Shown here: positions 7,811 to 12,432 of the stretch, in pieces
Layout: the number at the start of each line of letters is the position of its first letter
Position numbering within the stretch: the first letter of the stretch is position 1
From: Frankiaceae bacterium
GTDB taxonomy: Bacteria; Actinomycetota; Actinomycetes; Frankiales; Frankiaceae
DNA length: 12,432 nucleotides
Assembly (NCBI GenBank): GCA_030840885.1
Contig: JAVEDQ010000417.1
Location: 1-12,432 of the forward strand
Reading direction: 5' to 3'
Notes under the pieces: generated by a model
The model's input: only the letters and a program-made list of their open reading frames with translations
Databases searched by the model: none
What the model was told of the DNA's origin: nothing
Translations under genes and position numbers: made by a program

Positions 7811-9267
7811 GTTGTGGACACCGCCGGTGGCGACCCGATGGCGGGCTCGACCGCCTCCGCCGTTTCCGCCGCCTCAACCCCCTCCCCCGCCTCGACCGGC
7901 GGCGGCGTCGTCAGGTGCGCCGTGACCACGTGGGCCACGACGACGGCGACGATGACGAGCGGCATGACCGCCAGCCCATCGGATTCCAGCAGCAACGTGG
8001 CGAGCAGCACCGAGACCATCGGGAGGCGGAGCATGGTCACCGCCATCGCACCGATACCCATGGCGACGGCGGGGATGACGGGCAGTCCGGGCAGGTGGGA
8101 CAGGGCGATGCCTCCCGCGGCACCGAGGAACATCGCGGGGAAGATCGGGCCGCCCCGGAAGCTGGACAGCGAGACGCCGTACGCCACCGCTTTGCAGAGG
8201 ATCAGCAACAGCAGGGCACCGACGGAGTACGTCGCACTGTCGTGGATCAGCGGGCCGAGCGCATCCTGGCCGGAGAAGAGCACGTCGCTGGAGGGCTTGC
8301 CGCTGCCCTGCGCGTAGGCGATGGCCAGCCCCGCGATCACCAGCCCCAGCACCGGGGTCGCGACGAGCAGCCGACGTTCGACGCGAGGTTGGAGAAAGAG
8401 CGCGCCTCGACGGATCACCGTTCCGAGCACCGCCGCCCCGACACCGATCGAAAGTGCCCATCCGAACTGTGCGACGTCCGGATGGGCAAAAGCCGGCAGG
8501 CTCGGGATGGCCAGGGACTGCGCACCCAGCCCGGTCAGGGAGTCCAGCCCGACGAAGATCAGCGCGCCGATCCCGGCCGCGAGCAGCCCCGGCACGAGGA
8601 CGATGCCCAGGGTTGCGCCGCCGAGGCCGGAGGCCTCCATGAGCAGGAACGCGCCCAGCAGCGGGGACCCCAGCAGCGTGCTGATGGCGGCGAAGCTGCC
8701 GGCCGCACCGATCATCACGACGGCCTGCGTCGGTGCGGCCGGCTTCACCAGGTGGACGAACAGCGCAGCCAGTCCACCACCGAGAGCGATGAGCGGCCCC
8801 TCCGGGCCGACGACTGCCCCGAGCGCCAGCGTGGTGAGAGAAGCGAGCGCGATGCCGGGCAGGGCCTTCGGTGCAGGCGGCCCGCCGCCGGCGTGGAATC
8901 CCTCGGCGGGCACCTCCCCTCCCCGACCCGGCAGGTAGCGAACCGTGAGCCCGACCAGAACCCCAGCCACGAACAACGGGAGGACCGGCCACCAGAGCGG
9001 CTCCGACTCGAAACCGACGGCCTGCGGCAGCTCGGTGAACACCCACCGCTGCAGATGGGACACCAGCGAGAGGAAGAAGTACGCCGCCGCCGCCACGGGT
9101 ACGCCAAGCGTCGCCGCGATGACGAGCAGGCCCACGTATTTCCGGGACCGCAGCAGCGCGACCGGGTCCGGTGCGGTCGGCTCCGCCGCACGCTGTTTCG
9201 GCACCTGTTTCGTGACAACCTCCTCGGTCGAGGCAACGCTGCCGCCGGCCGAGCGGCCGCGCATCAT
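7807..9267 (-). CDS. ClC-family chloride channel protein
   Basis: An integral membrane anion-transport protein of 486 residues, with the usual dense set of hydrophobic helices from about 44 to 450 and short soluble tails; the C-terminal tail is acidic and alanine-rich and has no CBS domains. Family landmarks are GPEGPLIALGG, with the external gating glutamate at E156, and FRGGPIFPAMF (370-380), which matches the GxFxP anion-binding loop. The first anion-site motif, GSGIP in typical members, is altered here to GRGGEVP (114-120). At the helix equivalent to E. coli ClC residues 202-203 (IIEEM) the protein reads LLMEAS (209-213), so the proton glutamate is alanine A212. This fits a passive channel rather than a 2Cl-/H+ antiporter. 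The ATG at 9267 (or the adjacent ATG at 9264) overlaps the channel stop codon. It is the middle gene of the ion operon. Confidence 0.92.
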   Translation of the reverse strand: MMRGRSAGGSVASTEEVVTKQVPKQRAAEPTAPDPVALLRSRKYVGLLVIAATLGVPVAAAAYFFLSLVSHLQRWVFTELPQAVGFESEPLWWPVLPLFVAGVLVGLTVRYLPGRGGEVPAEGFHAGGGPPAPKALPGIALASLTTLALGAVVGPEGPLIALGGGLAALFVHLVKPAAPTQAVVMIGAAGSFAAISTLLGSPLLGAFLLMEASGLGGATLGIVLVPGLLAAGIGALIFVGLDSLTGLGAQSLAIPSLPAFAHPDVAQFGWALSIGVGAAVLGTVIRRGALFLQPRVERRLLVATPVLGLVIAGLAIAYAQGSGKPSSDVLFSGQDALGPLIHDSATYSVGALLLLILCKAVAYGVSLSSFRGGPIFPAMFLGAAGGIALSHLPGLPVIPAVAMGIGAMAVTMLRLPMVSVLLATLLLESDGLAVMPLVIVAVVVAHVVTAHLTTPPPVEAGEGVEAAETAEAVEPAIGSPPAVSTT

Positions 9268-9280
9268 CCGGGCGGGGTGA
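9264..9280 (+). promoter_or_regulatory. shared palindrome, copy at the channel/ClC gene junction
   Basis: TCATCCGGGCGGGGTGA is an exact match to TCATCC-N5-GGGTGA and, like copy 1 on its minus strand, is preceded by CGCA. It overlaps the last codons and stop of the potassium-channel gene and the tandem ATG starts of the ClC gene. Because the overlapping start/stop codons dictate several of the matched bases, coincidence is more plausible here than for the intergenic copies. Confidence 0.35.
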
Positions 9281-9851
9281 CAGCGCCCGCGACCGGTGCC
9301 GGACCGGCGACGAGGGTCTGCCTGCGCTGTTGGACGGCTCCGAAGAGGACCTTGGCGATGAAGCCGACCAGGACGAGATCCGCGAACATCTGGAACGTCA
9401 CGAGCATCCGGGCGACCTCGGACCTCGCCGTGATGTCGCCGAAGCCGACGGTCGAGAAGACCGTCATCGAGAAGTACAGCGCGTCGATCCGGGTCAGCGG
9501 TTCCGAGAAACTGCCCGTGCTCGCGGCCTCCATCTCGACGTAGGCAGCGGAGAACATCAGGAGCAGCATCGGGATGCTGACGGCAACAGCTTCGATCGCC
9601 TGGATCGCCGGGAAGCGGGAACGGAAGATCTCGCGGATCTCCCAGACGATGATCAGGACGAACGCAGCCAGCGACAGGGCCAGCTGCACGGCGATGAAAT
9701 CGTGCCGCCGATCACCGAGCGGCGCGAGGCCGTAGAGCACCGAGAGCGCCAGCGTGAACGCAGCGACACGCACCGCGACGCGCAGCAGGTGTCGACGGGT
9801 GGTGCGCTGGTTGCCTCCCGCCAGGGGAGCTCCGATCGCGACTGTGGACAC
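9264..9851 (-). CDS. potassium-type ion channel, TVGFGD selectivity filter
   Basis: A 195-residue cation channel subunit of the two-pore-helix (Ion_trans_2) class. Hydrophobic segments lie at about 28-46, 53-70 and 86-104; then a pore helix leads into the filter STVGFGD (133-139), and a final inner helix runs 150-171. The filter is the potassium signature (TVGYGD with Y to F), so it probably passes potassium as a tetramer. No RCK/TrkA_N regulatory domain follows; the tail is only about 24 residues. The GTG at 9851 is the first possible start after an in-frame TAG; a GGAGG sequence lies almost against it (one-base spacing), which is unusually close, so initiation may be weak or the true start slightly downstream. 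It is first in the leftward operon with ClC and the P-type ATPase, and a near-copy of the shared palindrome lies 34 bases upstream. Confidence 0.88.
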   Translation of the reverse strand: MSTVAIGAPLAGGNQRTTRRHLLRVAVRVAAFTLALSVLYGLAPLGDRRHDFIAVQLALSLAAFVLIIVWEIREIFRSRFPAIQAIEAVAVSIPMLLLMFSAAYVEMEAASTGSFSEPLTRIDALYFSMTVFSTVGFGDITARSEVARMLVTFQMFADLVLVGFIAKVLFGAVQQRRQTLVAGPAPVAGAVTPPG

Positions 9852-9885
9852 CCCTCCATCGCAGCCGACGCGCTACGACGGCGCA

Positions 9886-9902
9886 TCACCCGTACCGGAC
9901 GA
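9886..9902 (-). promoter_or_regulatory. shared palindrome, near-copy upstream of the ion-channel operon
   Basis: The minus strand reads TCGTCCGGTACGGGTGA, one mismatch from TCATCC-N5-GGGTGA. The surrounding 17 bases (9883-9899) match the gadB copy at 15 positions in the same orientation relative to the downstream gene. It is 34 bases before the channel GTG. At that distance it may overlap the promoter or the transcription start, which would suit repression or a downstream activator site. Confidence 0.5.
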
Positions 9903-9962
9903 GTTGAGCCCGGGCGGCGACTCTCAGCTCGCGGTTGGGCCGGCAATTCCGAAGCCGACAGT

Positions 9963-9979
9963 TCATCCCTCCGGGGTGA
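9963..9979 (+). promoter_or_regulatory. shared palindrome, copy upstream of the DUF1269 gene
   Basis: TCATCCCTCCGGGGTGA is an exact match to TCATCC-N5-GGGTGA, 70 bases before the DUF1269 ATG. It is the second site in the 198-base divergent region and is oriented oppositely to the 9886-9902 copy, so each diverging unit has its own site. The distance to the gene suits an activator-type promoter element. Confidence 0.6.
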
Positions 9980-10049
9980 CGCGCCTGCCCTGGTCGGCTG
10001 CTCTGCTGGTCGGTGTCAGCGCACCGAACCACCGACGGAAGAGGCATCC

Positions 10050-10589
10050 ATGTCGACGCTCATCGCAATCGGCTACCCCGACGAGACGACCGCCTACGCG
10101 GCCGAGCAGGAGGCGGAGCGGCTGGCGAATGATCTGGTGATCCAGCCGGACGCGCTCGCGGTCATCACACGGGACAAGTCCGGCAAGTTCCACGTCACGA
10201 CGAACCACCACATGGTCGGGGGCGGCGCCAGCTACGGCATGTTCTGGGGCCTGCTGTTCGGCGTGCTGTTCTTCGTCCCGGTCCTCGGGATGGCCATCGG
10301 GGCCGGGCTCGGTGCCCTCACCGGCCACCTCACGAAGAACGCAGTCGACAAGGAGTTCGAGGCCCGCGTCCGCGACATGCTGCAGCCGGGCACCTCGGCG
10401 CTGTTCATGGTCCTCGAGAAGGTCACGCCCGACAAGGCAGCCGAAGGGCTGAGCCAGTTCGGCGGCACCGTGCTGAAGTCCTCGCTGTCGAACGACGCGG
10501 AGCAGGACCTCCAGTCGGCGCTCCACGGCGACGCCCCGATCCCGGCGACGCGTTCGGCCGCGACCGAGACGCCGACCACCGCCAAGTAG
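10050..10589 (+). CDS. DUF1269-type membrane protein
   Basis: A 179-residue protein whose opening (STLIAIGYPDETTAYAAEQEAERL, read in two parts at 2-14 and 15-25) is typical of DUF1269 proteins. That is a family of unknown biochemical role, often found near stress and ion-homeostasis genes. A short alpha/beta domain (1-50) is followed by a glycine-rich hydrophobic hairpin (about 57-92, GGGASYGMFWGLLFGVLFF within it), then a second alpha/beta segment (about 96-145) and a disordered Ala/Thr tail. The glycine-rich hairpin resembles glycine-zipper membrane segments. The ATG at 10050 has GAGG five bases upstream; the reading frame is open far upstream, but without a ribosome site. An exact palindrome copy lies 70 bases before the gene. 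It is probably cotranscribed with the PRC-barrel gene 63 bases downstream. Confidence 0.85.
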   Translation: MSTLIAIGYPDETTAYAAEQEAERLANDLVIQPDALAVITRDKSGKFHVTTNHHMVGGGASYGMFWGLLFGVLFFVPVLGMAIGAGLGALTGHLTKNAVDKEFEARVRDMLQPGTSALFMVLEKVTPDKAAEGLSQFGGTVLKSSLSNDAEQDLQSALHGDAPIPATRSAATETPTTAK

Positions 10590-10652
10590 GGCGACAGCAC
10601 AGGTCATCCGGCCCGAGCTGTCCGGCACGAGCCTCGAGCAAGGGATACGAGC

Positions 10653-11318
10653 ATGGCGGAAACAGCGCAGTTCGAGATCGGTTCCGAGGTCCACTGCTCG
10701 GATGGGAGCTGCGGGAACCTGAAGCGCCTGGTGATCGACCCCGTCGCCGGGGTCGCCACCCATCTCGTCGTCGAGCCCACGCATCGCGTGGGGATGGCTC
10801 GACTGGTCCCCATCGAGCTCACCGACGGCGCCGCTGGCGGACTCCGCCTGCAGTGCACGCTGGCCGAGTTCGACCGGCTCGAGACGGCCGAGGAGGCGCG
10901 TTTCCTGCCGGGGCCCGACGGTGACTGGGGCTACGAGGACGGCCAGGTGCTGTCCTGGCCCTACTACGGGCTCGGTGTCGGGGACGTGGGTGGCGGCCTG
11001 GACGGCTTCGGTGGCAATGCCGTCCAGCCCGTCTTCTACGACAAGGTTCCGGTCGGCGAGGTGGAAGTGTGCCGCGGGGATCGCGTTCACGCCTCGGACG
11101 GCAACATCGGTCGGGTGCAGGGGTTGGTCCTGGACCCGACCGATCACCGGGTGACGCACGTGCTCCTGCAGGAGGGACACCTCTGGGGTCGCAAAGAGGT
11201 GGCGATCCCGATCGGCGATGTGGAAAGCGTCGCCGACGGGATCCATCTGCGCCTCACCCAGCACGAGGTGCGTGACCTTCCACCGGTGAATCTCGTGCCC
11301 ACGCCGCGAGACGGCTGA
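10653..11318 (+). CDS. tandem PRC-barrel-like domain protein
   Basis: A 221-residue soluble protein built from two homologous halves. The first (about 6-80) contains IGSEVHCSDGSCG, LVIDPVAGVATHLVVEP and LVPIELTDGAAGGLRL. The second (about 137-210) contains RGDRVHASDGNIG, LVLDPTDHRVTHVLLQEG and AIPIGDVESVADGIHLRL. A Gly/Tyr/Trp-rich linker with WGYED and YYGLGVGDVGGG (92-120) separates them. The halves match the PRC-barrel pattern of small beta-barrels found in photosynthetic reaction centre subunit H and RimM; in free-standing actinobacterial proteins the role is unknown, perhaps a stress-linked protein-binding module. No signal peptide or membrane segment is seen. The start at 10653 has AAGGGA 7 bases upstream. 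It follows the DUF1269 gene by 63 bases and contains no palindrome copy in front, supporting one two-gene unit. Confidence 0.85.
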   Translation: MAETAQFEIGSEVHCSDGSCGNLKRLVIDPVAGVATHLVVEPTHRVGMARLVPIELTDGAAGGLRLQCTLAEFDRLETAEEARFLPGPDGDWGYEDGQVLSWPYYGLGVGDVGGGLDGFGGNAVQPVFYDKVPVGEVEVCRGDRVHASDGNIGRVQGLVLDPTDHRVTHVLLQEGHLWGRKEVAIPIGDVESVADGIHLRLTQHEVRDLPPVNLVPTPRDG

Positions 11319-11435
11319 GGATCAGAAGACCGTGACCCAGTGGGTTCGGATGCTGACGGTGCTGCTGCTCACGATGACGCGCTCCCGGGGGATCCGTACA
11401 GCTCCTGGCTGATGGGGCGCGTGAAAGTCGTAGCT

Positions 11436-11452
11436 TCATGCCTCCCGGGTGA
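11436..11452 (+). promoter_or_regulatory. shared palindrome, near-copy upstream of the second MalT-like regulator
   Basis: TCATGCCTCCCGGGTGA has one mismatch to TCATCC-N5-GGGTGA. It lies 309 bases before the regulator start but about 142 bases before the TTGACA box, a distance compatible with an upstream activator site or autoregulation. Confidence 0.5.
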
Positions 11453-11534
11453 ACCTCCGGCCGCGCTGCGGATGCTCGGGCGTTCGACGTCGATAACTCG
11501 GCGTGAATATCGCATTCCTGCGGATGTGACCCGG

Positions 11535-11562
11535 CTCTGTGCATCGCGTGCATTACACAGAG
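11535..11562. repeat. 7-base inverted repeat with nested GTGCAT repeats
   Basis: CTCTGTG (11535-11541) and CACAGAG (11556-11562) are exact inverted copies separated by 14 bases, 21 bases centre to centre, i.e. about two helical turns. GTGCAT occurs at 11539 and 11548 within it and again at 11572. There is no T-tract, so an operator is a better guess than a terminator. Confidence 0.35.
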
Positions 11563-11583
11563 TAGTCGAACGTGCATCCCTAG

Positions 11584-11601
11584 TGACATCTGGTTGACAT
11601 C
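11584..11601 (+). promoter_or_regulatory. TGACATC tandem repeat overlapping a TTGACA -35-like box
   Basis: TGACATC occurs at 11584-11590 and 11595-11601, separated by exactly four bases (11-base period). This is the geometry bound by OmpR/PhoB-family response regulators. TTGACA (11594-11599) overlaps the second repeat; 17 bases downstream is CATGGT (11617-11622), a poor -10 keeping only the key A and final T. Such a promoter would fit activator dependence. The start it would serve is the regulator at 11762, leaving a leader of roughly 130 bases. Confidence 0.4.
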
Positions 11602-11761
11602 GTCTGATTTCGGCGACATGGTTCCGAGCAGCCGGACGGTTGGCGCAGTCACCCCCCTTCGACTGCGGAGATCGCTCTCGTGAGTGTCGGTCTGGTCAAG
11701 CCAAGGCCTTGCCGGCAGCCGGTCCTCCGCACCGCCAGGCGACGTGAGGATTGGTTCTTAG

Positions 11762-12432
11762 ATGTCGAACGCCCCCCAGCAGGCCACTGAGCCCGCCGGA
11801 CCCGTGGCCGGCGAAGCGTCCGGGTTTGTCGTGCCGCATCAGGCGGAGCTGTCATTCCGGCCAACTGCGTTCCGATCAACTGCGTCCCCACCAGCTGTGC
11901 CGACGCAAGCGACGCCCGACCTCGAGTCGGTGGCCCCCGTCCTCGTCCGCCGGGCGGCTCTCCTGCAGCGTCTCCAGGCGGCGGAGTCGAGCCGCCTCGT
12001 CGTGCTGTCGGCCCCCGCGGGATACGGCAAGACTGCCCTGCTCTGGCAATGGGCCTGCGAGGACGCGCGGACCTTCGTCTGGCTGGACGTTCCCCGCGAC
12101 GCCGACGAGCCGGTGGCGCTGCTGGCCTACATCGCGCAGGCTCTCCATCTGCTCGACGACCACATGCTGTCCGGTCCCCTCGAGAGCGAGTCGTTCCTGT
12201 CGGCGGTGGCGCTGCCCCGACTCGGCGCCGCCATGCAGCAGAGCCAGCGGCCCTTCGTCCTGGTGCTCGACGACACTCACCTGCTGCGGTCCTCGGGAGC
12301 CTGGCAGGTCATCGCCGGCGTGGTCGCCCACATCCCGCACGGATCGCACCTCGTCCTGTCCGGTCGAGCGCAGCCAGGGATGGCACTGGGCGGGTTGAAC
12401 GCCCATCGCGATCTTCTTCACCTGGATGCGGC
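11762..12432 (+). CDS. second MalT-like ATP-dependent LuxR-family (LAL) regulator, C-terminus beyond window
   Basis: The first 223 codons of a MalT-type STAND regulator are present; the frame is open to the right edge. It has a Walker A APAGYGKT (84-91), Walker B FVLVLDDTH (165-173) and SGR (200-202). A poorly conserved Pro/Ala/Thr-rich leader of about 58 residues precedes the ATPase domain, longer than the leader of the left-end paralogue. The ATG is the first possible start because TAG (11759-11761) is directly upstream in frame; AGGA lies 11 bases before it, a slightly long spacing. Alignment with the left-end protein is collinear through the nucleotide-binding domain, with shared LVRR, APxGYGKT, QWAxED, LPRLG, FVLVLDDTH and LVLSGR blocks. 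The LuxR DNA-binding domain is expected beyond the window but not seen. Upstream lies a 443-base control region with a palindrome copy. Confidence 0.88.
   Translation, partial: MSNAPQQATEPAGPVAGEASGFVVPHQAELSFRPTAFRSTASPPAVPTQATPDLESVAPVLVRRAALLQRLQAAESSRLVVLSAPAGYGKTALLWQWACEDARTFVWLDVPRDADEPVALLAYIAQALHLLDDHMLSGPLESESFLSAVALPRLGAAMQQSQRPFVLVLDDTHLLRSSGAWQVIAGVVAHIPHGSHLVLSGRAQPGMALGGLNAHRDLLHLDA

Larger units (their letters stand above)
11319..11761. other. 443-base intergenic region with several regulatory signals
   Basis: No convincing gene is seen. The central part (about 11495-11625) is visibly richer in A and T than its surroundings. In order it holds an 11-base dyad ACCCAGTGGGT (11335-11345), a shared palindrome copy (11436-11452), a 7-base inverted repeat (11535-11562), three GTGCAT copies (11539, 11548, 11572), and a tandem TGACATC repeat over a TTGACA box (11584-11601). 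The size and density suggest a multi-input promoter for the MalT-like regulator to the right. Confidence 0.6.

Noticed and set aside
10050..10589. Very long upstream extension of the DUF1269 frame (from 9330)
   Set aside because: The extension is antisense to the potassium channel gene and has no homology-like features; the ATG at 10050 has a good ribosome site and starts the DUF1269 domain.
10604..10620. TCATCC half-site between the DUF1269 and PRC genes
   Set aside because: The second half is not GGGTGA (only two of six bases match), so it is not counted as a copy.
11144..11154. TCACCGGGTGA palindrome in the PRC-barrel gene
   Set aside because: Half-sites are too close for the N5 spacing, and it lies within conserved coding sequence (TDHRVTHV).
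11335..11345. ACCCAGTGGGT dyad just after the PRC gene as a terminator
   Set aside because: A one-base loop cannot form a stable hairpin and no T-tract follows; noted only as a minor dyad.
11340..11597. Possible 85-codon gene in the large intergenic region
   Set aside because: No ribosome site, no hydrophobic or domain pattern, and it runs through the regulatory repeats.

Overview
The window reads as high-GC actinobacterial chromosome: strongly G/C-biased third codon positions, ATG/GTG starts with AGGAGG-type ribosome sites, MalT-like (LAL) LuxR-family regulators and a giant CtpH/CtpI-class P-type ATPase. The style resembles Geodermatophilaceae and related soil or rock actinobacteria, but no marker gene here fixes the genus. 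I see no tRNA, rRNA, insertion sequence, phage gene or CRISPR array.

Layout. A leftward unit runs from a glutamate decarboxylase (gadB-like, 2463 to 1039) into a MalT-like ATP-binding regulator (990 to 1, cut by the window edge). Divergent from it is a 119-residue membrane protein (2675-3034), which converges on the end of a leftward three-gene ion-transport operon. That operon runs: TVGFGD potassium-type channel (9851-9264), ClC-family chloride channel (9267-7807), 1584-residue P-type ATPase (7810-3056). Both internal junctions are 4-base ATGA overlaps. Divergent from this operon are a DUF1269 membrane protein (10050-10589) and a double PRC-barrel protein (10653-11318). After a 443-base, signal-rich intergenic region, a second MalT-like regulator (11762 to the right edge) closes the window. 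The two regulators therefore bracket the whole set.

Main discovery. A gapped palindrome, TCATCC-N5-GGGTGA, recurs in front of nearly every transcription unit. Exact copies are at 2580-2596 (gadB / small membrane gene), 9963-9979 (DUF1269 gene) and 9264-9280 (over the ClC start codons). One-mismatch copies are at 9886-9902 (channel operon) and 11436-11452 (upstream of the second regulator). Its half-site, GGATGA / GGGTGA, resembles the core of the E. coli MalT box (GGGGA[T/G]GAGG). I infer a local regulon in which one or both flanking MalT-like proteins control their own genes, a proton-consuming decarboxylase and a cation/chloride transport operon. This would be an actinobacterial acid, osmotic or membrane-potential homeostasis island.

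Other unusual points: the ATPase carries a complete but catalytically dead second P-type ATPase-like half at its N-terminus; the ClC protein keeps the gating glutamate but lacks the proton glutamate of antiporters; and the 443-base region holds an OmpR/PhoB-style tandem repeat lying over a TTGACA box.
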